Assembly (NCBI GenBank): GCA_027214345.1
Contig: JAPWHR010000015.1
Location: 19,945 to 83,944, forward strand
DNA: 64,000 nucleotides
DNA from: Comamonadaceae bacterium G21597-S1
GTDB taxonomy: Bacteria; Pseudomonadota; Gammaproteobacteria; Burkholderiales; Burkholderiaceae_C
Direction of reading: 5' to 3'
Position 1 is the stretch's first letter, and each line of letters opens with the position of its first letter. The notes below the pieces were generated by a model, which saw only the letters and a program-made list of their open reading frames with translations, did not search any database and was not told the DNA's origin. Made by a program: the position numbers and the translations under genes. Below are positions 45,754 to 54,847 of this stretch, piece by piece.

Positions 45754-46746
45754 ATGAACCCGAACACCGATCCCTCCGCGCTCGACCCGACCTGCCGCGA
45801 CATGCTGATCCAAGTCGGCCGCTGGGCCGCCGCCGTTCCCGCGCATGAACTGACGCCGCAACGCCAGCGCCAATTCATGCGCGACAGCATCGCGTTGTAC
45901 GCCCCGCCCGAGGCGCGGGTGCCGGTGCAACGCAAAGACCTGTCCGTGCCCTTGCCCGGCCGCAGCCTGCCGGCGCGCCTGTACCGGCCCGCCGCTGGCC
46001 GCCCGCGCAGCGAGGCCGACGACGTGCTGATGGTGTTCTTCCACGGCGGGGGCTGGGTGCTCGGCGACCTCGACACGCATGACGCCGCCTGCGCCTACCT
46101 GGCGCAGCAGCTCGGTTGCCGCCTGCTCAGCGTCGAATACCGCAAGGCGCCGGAGCATCCCTTTCCCGCGCCCTGCGACGATGCCGCGCAGGCCTACGCC
46201 TGGGCCGCGACGCAACTCGCCGCCTGGGGGTGCAGGCGCCTGGCCGTGGCCGGCGACAGCGCGGGCGGGCACCTGGCCGCGCATGCGATGCATGCCAATC
46301 CCGACCTGGCCACGGCCGCCGCCTTGTTGTTCTATCCCGTGGCCGACGTCAATTTCGACAATGCGAGCTACACCGGTCGTGGCGACGGGCCGGGCCTGAC
46401 CCGAGCCGGCATGCTGGCGTTCTGGCAGCAACTGGCCGGCGGTGCGGCGATCACGGACGATGCGCGCGCGGTGCTGATGCGCCAGCGCTGGCAGACCCGT
46501 CCGCCATCCACGGTTGTGGCGCTGGCGTGGCACGATCCGTTGCACGACGAAGGCCTGGCCTACGCGGACTTGTTGCGCACCGCCGGAGCCGATGTCCATG
46601 TGCATGTCGCATCCGACATGCCCCACGGCTTCCTGCGCCATGCGGGGGTCAACCCCGTGGCGCGCGCCCATGTCGATGCCGCGATTGGTGCGCTGTTGGT
46701 GTGCTTGCGCCCCGCAGCCGACGGTGCTGCATGCGAGTCGGTGTGA
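45754..46746 (+). CDS. Alpha/beta hydrolase esterase (HSL family)
   Basis: This 330-residue protein has the HSL-type HGGGW oxyanion motif, nucleophile GDSAGG, and C-terminal catalytic Asp/His (HDPLHDEG, MPHGFLRH). It hydrolyses short acyl or aryl esters. The chosen start ATG 45754 (MNPNTDPSALD) begins the helical cap; the frame is open further up to 45619. It is divergent from the TctC/sulfatase genes and is followed by a LysR gene after 59 bases. Confidence 0.9.
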   Translation: MNPNTDPSALDPTCRDMLIQVGRWAAAVPAHELTPQRQRQFMRDSIALYAPPEARVPVQRKDLSVPLPGRSLPARLYRPAAGRPRSEADDVLMVFFHGGGWVLGDLDTHDAACAYLAQQLGCRLLSVEYRKAPEHPFPAPCDDAAQAYAWAATQLAAWGCRRLAVAGDSAGGHLAAHAMHANPDLATAAALLFYPVADVNFDNASYTGRGDGPGLTRAGMLAFWQQLAGGAAITDDARAVLMRQRWQTRPPSTVVALAWHDPLHDEGLAYADLLRTAGADVHVHVASDMPHGFLRHAGVNPVARAHVDAAIGALLVCLRPAADGAACESV

Positions 46747-46805
46747 ATCCCGGTGGCGGTCCCGGATTCGCGTGATCCGCGCCCACGGCAAAGTGGAGAA
46801 GTCCC

Positions 46806-47762
46806 ATGGAGACCGTCAAGTTCAAGCTCTTCCTCGACGTCGCCGCGTCCGGCAGCTTTTCGCGCGCCGCGACGCTGGCCGGCACGACCCAGTCCTCGGT
46901 CAGCAAGGCGGTGTCGCAACTCGAGACCGAACTCGGCGCACGCCTGTTCGACCGCACCGGTCGTGGCGCCTCCTTGACGGCGGCCGGGCGCGCCTTGTTG
47001 CCGCGTGCGCATGCCTTGCTGGCTGACGTGCAATCATTGTCCAGCCTGATGGCCGATCTCACCGGCGCCGTATCGGGCACGGTGCGTTTCGCGGTGCAGC
47101 CCAGCGTCAGCTGGCCGCTGGTGCACGACCTGCTGGTGGCAACACGCGCGCGGCATCCGGAGATCCGGCTGCTGGTCGATGACGGCACCACACACCAGAT
47201 CGAGGAATGGCTGGCCGAAGGCCGTTGCGACCTGGGCGTGATGTCGCGCGTACCGTCGCTCGAACACATCGAGTCCTGGCCGTTGTTCTCGTTGCCGTTG
47301 CTGCTGGCCTCCAAGGCGGGTGCGCCACAGACGGCGCGCGTCTCAATGCCGTTCAGCGCGCTGGCCGATATCGCGTTGATCGCGCCCACGGCGCCCAACG
47401 GCGGGCGCATGTTGCTCGAGGAGGAGGCGCGTCGGCGCGGCATGCGGCTCAACATCGTGCAGGAGGTCAACTCGGCCAGCCTGGTCAAGCGCCTGACGGC
47501 GCGGGGCGACTTCTGCATGGTCGCCACCTGGCCCTGGGTCGCCATCGAGGTCGCGTCGGGCGAGTTGTCCGCAACCCGCATCGTGAACCCGGTACTGCGC
47601 CAGACCTTTTGCCTGGCCGTGGGCGGACGGCGCCCGCCCAGCGCCGCCGTGCGCGCGGTGGCCGACATCGTGCGCGAACTGATGCCCTCCCGGGGCTGGC
47701 AGACAAGCATGGGTTCGCCGACGCTGGCGGCCCGGCCGGCATCGGCCGTGGTGCGCCCGTAG
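46806..47762 (+). CDS. LysR-family transcriptional regulator
   Basis: This 318-residue protein has an N-terminal winged HTH (KLFLDVAASGSFSRAATLAGTTQSSVSKAVSQLETELGARLF) and the LysR substrate domain. It lies 59 bases after the esterase gene on the same strand. It may control the divergent esterase and TctC-sulfatase genes, as LysR proteins often do with adjacent genes; the effector is unknown. Confidence 0.9.
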   Translation: METVKFKLFLDVAASGSFSRAATLAGTTQSSVSKAVSQLETELGARLFDRTGRGASLTAAGRALLPRAHALLADVQSLSSLMADLTGAVSGTVRFAVQPSVSWPLVHDLLVATRARHPEIRLLVDDGTTHQIEEWLAEGRCDLGVMSRVPSLEHIESWPLFSLPLLLASKAGAPQTARVSMPFSALADIALIAPTAPNGGRMLLEEEARRRGMRLNIVQEVNSASLVKRLTARGDFCMVATWPWVAIEVASGELSATRIVNPVLRQTFCLAVGGRRPPSAAVRAVADIVRELMPSRGWQTSMGSPTLAARPASAVVRP

Positions 47763-47880
47763 CGCTGCAGCGGGCGACGCCAGCGTCGACGGTATCCGCC
47801 CGGCGGTGGGCGTCGGTGGCCGCTGCGAGGCGCCGGCGCAGGACCCGTCGGCCTGGCCCGGTACGGCCGAGGCCCTGGCG

Positions 47881-48996
47881 TCAGGGGCCGCCGCCGTCCG
47901 CGGTGACGGCCGGCTGTCCGATCGCGATGTTCGCCATCAGCGCCGTCACTTCGGCCTGTCGGGTGCAGCCGGTCTTGTCCATGACCTGGCGCAGTTGCGC
48001 GCGCACCGTGTTGCGCGACACGCTGCCATCGGCGGCGATGTCGTCGAGCGAGTCGCCGCCGGCCAGGCTGCGGGCCACGCGGGCCTCGGATGGCGTGAGG
48101 TCGAACAAGGAACGCAGCAACTCCACCGGTGGCGCGCGCCGCGTGGTGACCGGCGTGATCACCAGCACCGCATACGAGCGCCCGAAGATGTCGTGCGCTG
48201 CGCGCCGGATCGGGATCAGGTGGCCGACCAGCGTGGCGCGGCCGTCTTGCGCGCGTAGTGCAAACGACTGGACGCCGGAGTCGGCCTCCGTGCCACCGGC
48301 CGGCTCCGACAAGGCGCGCCGCAACAAGGCGTCTGCCGATGCATCGCGCAGCACGATCCGGTCCCGGGCGCGCCACTGTACATGTTCGTCGAGATCCTGC
48401 ATCAGCGCATTGGCTTCGACCACGGTCGCGCTCTCGTCGAGCACCAGCGCGGGCAGGCCCATCGCGGCCAGCGCATCGCTGGCGGTGCTGGCGCTGCGCA
48501 GGCCCAGGCGGGCCGCGATCAGCGCGGCGCGGGCCAGGTGCGGGCGCAACGTATTGAGGGCGTGTACCCGCTCGAGCTCGATCGGGCCGCGGTCGAAGGC
48601 GCGCTCGATGCTGAACACGATGTTGTCGCCGGTGGGCATCATCAGCCCGGTGCCGGCCGACCAGCCCAGGCCGCGCGGGCGGAAGAAGTCGCGGTAGATC
48701 GGGTTGGCGTCGAGTTCGTCCGGGGTCCAGAAGTCGTGTTCGACCAGGAAACTCGGCTGGTTGCGGCTGAACAGGCAGACGCGGCGGGTGCAACGGCTGA
48801 ACCAGCCGTCGCTGACGTAGGACTGGAACACCGGGCCCAGGCTGTCGGACGAAGTCCAGTTCAGCACCTTGTCGCGTACCGCGAACAGCAGCCCGCCGCT
48901 GGCGTCGGTCAAGGCGGCCAGGTCGTCGAGGACGCCGGGCCAGTTTTCGGGAACAAACGAGGATTCGTAGATGCGGTCGATCAGCGCGTCGTGCAT
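47881..48996 (-). CDS. LuxR-type HTH regulator
   Basis: This 371-residue protein has a C-terminal LuxR/FixJ HTH (LFDLTPSEARVARSLAGGDSLDDIAADGSVSRNTVRAQLRQVMDKTG) and an N-terminal region with a PAS-like part (LPALVLDESATVVEANALMQDL). This subgroup of about 370 residues is common in Burkholderiales; its ligand is unknown. Start ATG 48996; 118 bases separate its stop from the LysR stop (convergent). Confidence 0.82.
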   Translation of the reverse strand: MHDALIDRIYESSFVPENWPGVLDDLAALTDASGGLLFAVRDKVLNWTSSDSLGPVFQSYVSDGWFSRCTRRVCLFSRNQPSFLVEHDFWTPDELDANPIYRDFFRPRGLGWSAGTGLMMPTGDNIVFSIERAFDRGPIELERVHALNTLRPHLARAALIAARLGLRSASTASDALAAMGLPALVLDESATVVEANALMQDLDEHVQWRARDRIVLRDASADALLRRALSEPAGGTEADSGVQSFALRAQDGRATLVGHLIPIRRAAHDIFGRSYAVLVITPVTTRRAPPVELLRSLFDLTPSEARVARSLAGGDSLDDIAADGSVSRNTVRAQLRQVMDKTGCTRQAEVTALMANIAIGQPAVTADGGGP

Positions 48997-49155
48997 GGGG
49001 GGAAAGAGGCTGGCGGGTGTGGTTTTTGGGGCAGTGTAGTCCGTTCGGACGATGACGTTGCGCGGCAGCACCCTAGCATGGTGCGTATCGGCGGCGACCC
49101 GGTCGTGGGGCGGTCCGCGGATCCGTTTTTTCTTTCCAACCTTGAGAGTATTTTC

Positions 49156-50127
49156 ATGAAATTGTTGAAGCATGTGGCACTGGTGTCCGGCCTGTCTGCG
49201 GTCTTGCTGGCCGGTTGTGGCGGTGGTGGTGATGGTGGCGCCGGCACGCCGGTCCTGAGCGGCGTGGCCGCCGTGGGCGCGCCCATCGTCGGCGGCACCG
49301 TCTCGGTGACCTGTGCCGGTGGCAGCGCGATGAGCGCGACCACGCTGGCCACCGGTGCCTGGCAGGTCACGACATCCGGCCAGACCCTGCCGTGCGCGGT
49401 ACGCGTCACCGGCGGCACGGTCGGCGGTGCCGCGAACGCCACGCCGTACCACTCGATCGCGATCAACTTCGGCACCGTCAACATCACGCCGCTGACCGAC
49501 CTGATCGTGGCCAATCTGGGCGGTGCCTCGCCTGCCACCTGGTTCGGCGGCATCAATGCCGGCACCTTGCAGGCCATCACTCCGGCCCAGATCAGCGCGG
49601 CCCTGCAGACGGTCAGCGATGCGCTCGGCATGACCGCCATCCTGTCCGGCGCCAATCCCCTGACCACCGCCTTCGCCGCCACCAACGGCGAACTGCTGGA
49701 CGACGTGCTCGAGGCCCTGGCCGCAGCCGGCGCCAGCCACCAGGCCTTGCTGGCGCTGGCTACCAACCCGAGCTTCACCGCACCGAACGGCTTCGATTTC
49801 CTGAGCGCCTATGCGACGGTGGTGGTGAACAGTGGCGGCGGCGGCGGCGGTGGCGGAACCGGCACCTTGCGGGTTGCCGTGTCGATTTCCGGCCAGCCTG
49901 CCACCACGTTCGACGTCGGCGGCGTCGATGCGCCGGCCAACCAGGCCGAGTTCTGCACCGACCTGACCTCGGACCCGGTCTTCACCGACATCGGCAGCTC
50001 CGGCGGCGGCAGCCTGACGGTGAACAGCTGTTCGTATTCCGGCAATGTGGGCACGGTGAACGCCACGCTGAGCCTGACGGGCCAGCCGATCACGCTGCCG
50101 TACACGATGACCTTCACCTTCCTGTAA
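49156..50127 (+). CDS. Predicted lipoprotein with Gly-rich linker
   Basis: This 323-residue protein has a lipoprotein signal ending LLAG-C at about residue 21 and a Gly-rich mature start. Two beta-rich domains are split by a Gly9-like linker (about 225-234). The first resembles carboxypeptidase-like or Ig-type modules (PVLSGVAAVGAPIVGGTVSVTC) followed by a helical part. No enzyme motif is seen. It is divergent from the LuxR gene (159-base gap) and is followed by a strong hairpin. Confidence 0.75.
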   Translation: MKLLKHVALVSGLSAVLLAGCGGGGDGGAGTPVLSGVAAVGAPIVGGTVSVTCAGGSAMSATTLATGAWQVTTSGQTLPCAVRVTGGTVGGAANATPYHSIAINFGTVNITPLTDLIVANLGGASPATWFGGINAGTLQAITPAQISAALQTVSDALGMTAILSGANPLTTAFAATNGELLDDVLEALAAAGASHQALLALATNPSFTAPNGFDFLSAYATVVVNSGGGGGGGGTGTLRVAVSISGQPATTFDVGGVDAPANQAEFCTDLTSDPVFTDIGSSGGGSLTVNSCSYSGNVGTVNATLSLTGQPITLPYTMTFTFL

Positions 50128-50138
50128 GGCGCCCTCCG

Positions 50139-50166
50139 CCCGGCAGCCGCCTTGCCGGCTGCCGGG
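50139..50166 (+). terminator. Hairpin after the lipoprotein gene
   Basis: A perfect 10-bp stem CCCGGCAGCC / GGCTGCCGGG with an 8-base loop lies 12 bases after the stop codon. No T-tract follows, so it may act as a weak or Rho-assisted terminator between the convergent genes. Confidence 0.5.
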
Positions 50167-50230
50167 TGCGTGGGGTCAGTGCTACGCCTTGTAGTCCCGG
50201 ATAGAAGGCAAGGACCTGCCCGCCTGTTCT

Positions 50231-51307
50231 TCAGGCCCAGGTCGTGTTCTCGCGGGTCTGTGCCCGGCAGCCGTCCACCAGGCATCCCATGCCCTCGAGC
50301 GTCTGCTCTATTGCTTGGTCCAGCGGCGTGTGGGGCTCGGCGCCCAGCAGGGCGACCAGGCGCTCGTTGCCCATCTGCACCGGCTGCCGCCACAGGTAAC
50401 GCATCTCCAGCAACTCGCGCATCGTGGCATGGAACGGCGCCACCAGGCGGACCAGCCACCACGGGAAACGCCGCAGCTCTGGCGACGTGCCGCAGCGCCG
50501 GGCCACCACGCGCTGCACGGCGCGACCCAGTTCGGCGCCGTCCGCGTCCCAGTGCCCGCGCATGTGGAAACGCGCGAACGGCGGCAGCTGCCCACGGTGC
50601 GCCAGCAGTTGCAGCATGGTGCGCGCCACGTCTGGCAGGTAGGCGAACTGGTGGCCGACGCCGGGGTCGGAGGGCAGCGACACCTGGCGCACCGGCTGGC
50701 CGGGCTTGATCATGCCCTGGGCGAACCAGTTGTTGCCACTGCGCGGCCCGAAGAAGTCGCCCGCGCGCACGATGATCACGCGCACCCGGCCGTCGCCGGT
50801 GGCGTCCTGCAGGTGGCGTTCCATCTCGACGCGGATCGCGCCCTTGCGCGTGGTCGGATTCTGCGGCGACGACTCATGCAGCGGCGTGGCGAAAGCGTCC
50901 GGACCATAGTTGTAGACCGTGCCGGGCAAGACGATGGTCGCGCCGTGCGCCCGGGCCGCGGCTATGGTGTTGTCCACCATCGGCAAAACCAGCGTCGACC
51001 AGTTGCGGTAGCCGGGCGGGTTGACCGCATGCACGATGACGGCGCAGCCCCGGGCGGCATCCAGCACCTGTTCGCGCACCAGCGCGTCGCCGTCGATCCA
51101 TTCGATGCCTCCCTGCCACAGGCGCGGCGCACCCAGGGCGCGCTTGAGTGCGCGCACCCGCCAGCCGGCCTGGAGCAGCTGGCGCGCCATCTCGCCGCCG
51201 ATGCCGCCGCCGGCGCCCAGCACCAGGGCCGTGGCAGCCGGATCTGCAGGTGATGGACCGGTGTGGCCTGCGTCGGCGGGGCCCTGGTCGTTGTGGTGCG
51301 TGTGCAT
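50231..51307 (-). CDS. NAD(P)-binding epimerase-like SDR
   Basis: This 358-residue atypical extended SDR begins ALVLGAGGGIGGEMARQLLQAG (about residue 31). It retains a TVYNYGPDAF motif with a YNYG rather than the usual Y-x3-K. The start ATG 51307 is preceded by AGGAG. A His/Asp-rich leader of ~28 residues precedes the Rossmann fold. It is divergent from a LysR gene (100 bases), which probably regulates it. Function unknown. Confidence 0.8.
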   Translation of the reverse strand: MHTHHNDQGPADAGHTGPSPADPAATALVLGAGGGIGGEMARQLLQAGWRVRALKRALGAPRLWQGGIEWIDGDALVREQVLDAARGCAVIVHAVNPPGYRNWSTLVLPMVDNTIAAARAHGATIVLPGTVYNYGPDAFATPLHESSPQNPTTRKGAIRVEMERHLQDATGDGRVRVIIVRAGDFFGPRSGNNWFAQGMIKPGQPVRQVSLPSDPGVGHQFAYLPDVARTMLQLLAHRGQLPPFARFHMRGHWDADGAELGRAVQRVVARRCGTSPELRRFPWWLVRLVAPFHATMRELLEMRYLWRQPVQMGNERLVALLGAEPHTPLDQAIEQTLEGMGCLVDGCRAQTRENTTWA

Positions 51308-51407
51308 GGGGTTTCTCCTGTGTTGCGGGGTTGTGATGGGATGATTCTGGGAGTCCGGTGGTTAAAAGTAAATTGCTGAAGTCCGTACCGTCGCTATACT
51401 TTTTCGT

Positions 51408-52346
51408 ATGAATACCTCCGACGTGGCCTGGGACCTGTACCGCTCCTTCCTCGCCGTGCTGGACGAGGGGTCGCTGTCGGGCGCGGCGCGTGTGCTGGGC
51501 CTGACGCAGCCCACGCTGGGCCGGCAGGTGGCGGCACTGGAAGCGGCGCTGGGGCTGGCCTTGTTCACGCGCTCGCAAACCGGCCTGCTGCCGACCGACG
51601 CTGCCTTGGCGCTGCGCGGCCATGCCGAGGCCATGCGCGACACCGCGGCAGCACTGGCGCGCGAGGCGCACGGGTTCGGCTCCGGGGTGCGCGGCGCGGT
51701 GCGTGTCTCGGCCAGCGAGGTGATCGGCATCGAGGTGCTGCCGCCCATCCTGGCCGGGCTGCGCCAGGCCCATCCGCAGCTGGAGGTGGAACTGGTGCTG
51801 AGCAACCGGCTGCAGGATCTGGTGCGACGCGAGGCCGACATCGCGGTGCGCATGACGGCGCCGCGCCAGGACGTGTTGATGGCCAGCCGCATCGGCGACG
51901 TGCCGCTGGGCCTGGTGGCGCACCGGGACTACCTGCGCCGGCGCGGTACGCCGAAAAGCGCCGCCGAACTCGAGCGGCACGACGTCATCGGCTACGACCA
52001 GGAAACCGCCTGGATTCGCGCCGCCCGCACCCGCTACGCGGACTGGGGCCGCGAGAAGTTCGCGCTGCGCTGCGACAGCGACCTGGCCCAGTTGTCGCTG
52101 ATCCGCGCCGGCGCGGGCATCGGCATCTGCCAGCTGGCGCTGGCCCGGCGCGACCCGCACCTGGTGCCGGTGCTTCCCGGCGCGGTCGACCTGCGCCTGT
52201 CGACCTGGGTGGCCATGCATACCGACCTGCGCAACAGCCCGCGCTGCCGGGTGGTGTTCGATGCCCTGGTGCAGGGCATGCGGGCCTATGTGGGTGCGGA
52301 CGGTGAACCCGCGGCGCCTGCGGGCTTGGTACCGACGGCGGTTTAG
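51408..52346 (+). CDS. LysR-family transcriptional regulator
   Basis: This 312-residue protein has an N-terminal HTH (YRSFLAVLDEGSLSGAARVLGLTQPTLGRQVAALEAALGLALF) and the periplasmic-binding-like effector domain. The ATG at 51408 follows an AT-rich segment. It is divergent from the epimerase-like gene and is the probable regulator of it. Confidence 0.9.
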   Translation: MNTSDVAWDLYRSFLAVLDEGSLSGAARVLGLTQPTLGRQVAALEAALGLALFTRSQTGLLPTDAALALRGHAEAMRDTAAALAREAHGFGSGVRGAVRVSASEVIGIEVLPPILAGLRQAHPQLEVELVLSNRLQDLVRREADIAVRMTAPRQDVLMASRIGDVPLGLVAHRDYLRRRGTPKSAAELERHDVIGYDQETAWIRAARTRYADWGREKFALRCDSDLAQLSLIRAGAGIGICQLALARRDPHLVPVLPGAVDLRLSTWVAMHTDLRNSPRCRVVFDALVQGMRAYVGADGEPAAPAGLVPTAV

Positions 52347-52525
52347 GCACAAGGCCATGGGGGGGCGGCACACCGCCGGCGGCCATCGGCGTGGCCTCGG
52401 GGGCGACGGCCCGGTGCGGGTTGTCGATATGCGTCCCGGTCGGTCGTCGTGGCAGCATGGACGCCGAACCGCGTGTCGCGTCCTGCCAGATCGCGCCGGG
52501 CAGCAGCCGGCGCATCGGGCCCTCA

Positions 52526-52545
52526 GGCCGGCACCGGTGCCGGCC
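52526..52545. repeat. 20-bp perfect palindrome upstream of the VOC gene
   Basis: The 20 bases read GGCCGGCACC then its exact mirror GGTGCCGGCC, 38 bases before the VOC start at 52583. It may be an operator or a hairpin. The rest of the 236-base gap (52347-52582) shows no gene. Confidence 0.45.
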
Positions 52546-52582
52546 CGCCTTGACCCATTCGTTCACGACAAGGAGCACCTGC

Positions 52583-53065
52583 ATGACCATGGCCAGGAAC
52601 ACCATCTGCCTCTGGTTCGACGGCACCGCACTGGACGCCGCGACCTTCTACGCCAAGACCTTCCCGGACAGCGCCGTCGGCGCCGTGTTCCATGCGCCGG
52701 GCGACTACCCGGACGGCAAACACGGCGATGTGTTGACGGTGCAGTTCACCGTGCTCGGCATCCCGTGCCTGGGCCTGAACGGCGGCCCGGCCTTCAAGCA
52801 CAGCGAAGCCTTCTCGTTCCAGGTCGCCACCGACGACCAGATGGAGACCGACCGGCTGTGGAACGCCATCGTCGACAACGGCGGGCAGGCGAGTGCCTGC
52901 GGCTGGTGCAAGGACCGATGGGGCCTGTCGTGGCAGATCACGCCGCGGGTCTTGATGGAGGCGATCGCGGACCCGGACCGGGCGGCGGCCAAGCGGGCGT
53001 TCGACGCGATGATGGGGATGGGCAAGATCGATATCGCGAAGATCGAGGCGGCGCGGCGGGGGTGA
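52583..53065 (+). CDS. VOC superfamily protein (PhnB/3-demethylubiquinone MT-like)
   Basis: This 160-residue protein starts at ATG 52583 with AAGGAG upstream. It matches the PhnB-like VOC fold (LWFDGTALDAATFYAKTFPDSAVG, GVVLTVQFTVLGIPCLGLNGGPAF-type blocks, CGWCKDRWGLSWQITPRVL). The function of this subgroup is unknown; it is small, cytosolic and often orphan. Upstream frame extensions lack family similarity. Confidence 0.85.
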   Translation: MTMARNTICLWFDGTALDAATFYAKTFPDSAVGAVFHAPGDYPDGKHGDVLTVQFTVLGIPCLGLNGGPAFKHSEAFSFQVATDDQMETDRLWNAIVDNGGQASACGWCKDRWGLSWQITPRVLMEAIADPDRAAAKRAFDAMMGMGKIDIAKIEAARRG

Positions 53066-53533
53066 ACGTGCGAGCGTCACCCCGGCATTGGCCGCCGCCT
53101 GACGGATGTCGACGCGAGATCAAGGCCACGCATGGGGAATGCGTGTGAAATAGGCCGAATGGCTCATTGGTATCGCGCGCCATTGCTCCTACAAATCGTT
53201 GGCTTCCTGACCGTTCTGGCTTCGGAACGCGGCAGGCTTGGCAGGTCCGGCGATCTCATGTCTCGGTGCGCTCCAGGGCCCCGGTCAAGGTTCAAGTCCC
53301 CGGGAACGGCCCCTGGTGCGGATGGCCCGATGACGGCGCGGGCATTGCCCGGGAGCGACCGCGCCAGTTTTGGTCGACCATGGCCGAGTGCGGGGGTGCA
53401 TGAAGGTGACGGCCTTCGCTGCAGGGTCATGTCCTTGCGCTCGAATCCGTCGCTTGCGCGTCATGCGGCAAGGGAACGTACCGCGCCCGGGAACGCGCGC
53501 GTGCTTGATGCGGGTGCAGCAGGAGGAGCAATC
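53066..53533. other. 468-base gap without a confident gene
   Basis: Between the VOC gene and the membrane protein the frame of the latter is open from 53132, but the predicted residues are low-complexity and start signals are weak. A GGTTCAAGTCC tRNA-like box occurs at 53288-53298 inside an imperfect GC-rich hairpin (about 53272-53325), but no tRNA fold is possible. Nothing else is recognised. Confidence 0.4.
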
Positions 53534-54763
53534 ATGGCGAACCATGTCAAATCCGATCGTCTCGGCTGGATCAGGATGGTCATGTCGAAGCGGCATGGCG
53601 ATGACGATCCACCGCGACGAAACGTCTCGGACGACCTTCGGCAGATCAACCGTTTCGTGGCACCGATGGTGCTTGGCGCCCTGGCTGCTGCGGTGTGGGT
53701 CGGTTGGCAAGCGAATGCCGTTGGGCCGGTACTGCTCTGGGTGTTCGCGTCTGTGTCGGCCGGTGGTGCGGCTGGCTTCCTATTCGGCATTCCCCGATCC
53801 GGTCTTGCCGGGAAATCCGAAGCCGCGGCGCCCGGTTCGTCGGCTGCCGCGCCGGCTGCGCCGACCAACGACGTGCCGTTGGCGCGTGCAAGGCCCAACA
53901 CCAATCTGGAGGAGGTGTCCGACTGGCTGACGAAGATCATCGTCGGCCTGACCCTGGTGAACCTGAACGACCTCAGGGACGAGGTCGGGCGCATCTGCCT
54001 GAACGCCGCGGCGGCGATGCGACCCAACCCCACCGCGTCCGACATCTCCGCCGCGACCGCGCTCGTTGTCGGCTTCACGCTGCTCGGCTTCCTGGCGGTC
54101 TACCTGTACATGCGGCTTTTCGTCCAAGGGGCCATCATCCGCTCCGACGACAGTTTGGTTCGGTATCGTCAGGCGGTCGATCTGGCCGAACGCATCGTCG
54201 ACAAGGAACCACCGCCCCCGCTGAATCAGGGCGCGGGCAGTGCCACTGCAGAGCCGGTCGTGCCGTCGGCTGCCAGTCTGAGTGCAGCCCAGGCCGTGGC
54301 TGACGCGGCCCCTGCGAACGCCCACATGGTGCTGCAACCATTGCGCCAGCTGGCGGCCGAATACGAGGCCTTGCGGGGACGCCTGGAGTACTCGGCACAG
54401 CGAACACAGAGCATGACCGCCATCGTCCACCGCATGCGGCCACACGCCATCGCCGCGGCGCCCTACATCGGCGAGCTGATGCAAAGTACCTCGACAGGCG
54501 AACATCTCGCGGCCACCGTCATCCTGCAGATGAAATACATGCCCGAACACATGGAATGGCTGGCGCGCCGGCTCACGGAGGAGCGTGCCTTCATCGGTTA
54601 TCAGGCCGCCAGCGCGCTGCTCGCCCGCGTGCGCGTGGCCGGCCCGCCGGAATGCAAGGCGCTGCAGGATGCCGTCCGCAAGGCCAAGCTCGCCCGTCAG
54701 GGCAGCGGCATCGCGGAGGCGTCGCTCGACCAGTTGATCGAGCAGATTCTGGCTGTGCAATGA
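53534..54763 (+). CDS. Uncharacterised membrane protein with GFLFGIPR motif
   Basis: This 409-residue protein starts at ATG 53534 with AGGAGG. Two membrane helices lie near 40-85 (FVAPMVLGALAAAVWVGW, VLLWVFASVSAGGAAGFLFGI), then the block GFLFGIPR, a linker, and NTNLEEVSDWLTKIIVGLTL. A third helix lies near 180-195 (TALVVGFTLLGFLAVYLYM). The last ~200 residues are soluble and helical (IGELMQSTSTGEHLAATVILQMKYM ...), like HEAT repeats. The GIPR/NTNLE-SDWLTKI block recurs in uncharacterised bacterial membrane proteins. No function is claimed. Confidence 0.7.
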   Translation: MANHVKSDRLGWIRMVMSKRHGDDDPPRRNVSDDLRQINRFVAPMVLGALAAAVWVGWQANAVGPVLLWVFASVSAGGAAGFLFGIPRSGLAGKSEAAAPGSSAAAPAAPTNDVPLARARPNTNLEEVSDWLTKIIVGLTLVNLNDLRDEVGRICLNAAAAMRPNPTASDISAATALVVGFTLLGFLAVYLYMRLFVQGAIIRSDDSLVRYRQAVDLAERIVDKEPPPPLNQGAGSATAEPVVPSAASLSAAQAVADAAPANAHMVLQPLRQLAAEYEALRGRLEYSAQRTQSMTAIVHRMRPHAIAAAPYIGELMQSTSTGEHLAATVILQMKYMPEHMEWLARRLTEERAFIGYQAASALLARVRVAGPPECKALQDAVRKAKLARQGSGIAEASLDQLIEQILAVQ

Positions 54764-54847
54764 AATCACGCGGTGTCGTTGAGGTCGGGGGCCGTATCTA
54801 CCGAGCCTGAATGGAAGGTAAAGGCCTGACCCCATGCCCGATCCATT

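Noticed and set aside
53143..53330. tRNA-like sequence with GGTTCAAGTCC
   Set aside because: The box resembles a T-loop, but no acceptor, D or anticodon stem can be drawn with it. The bases around it form a different GC-rich hairpin.
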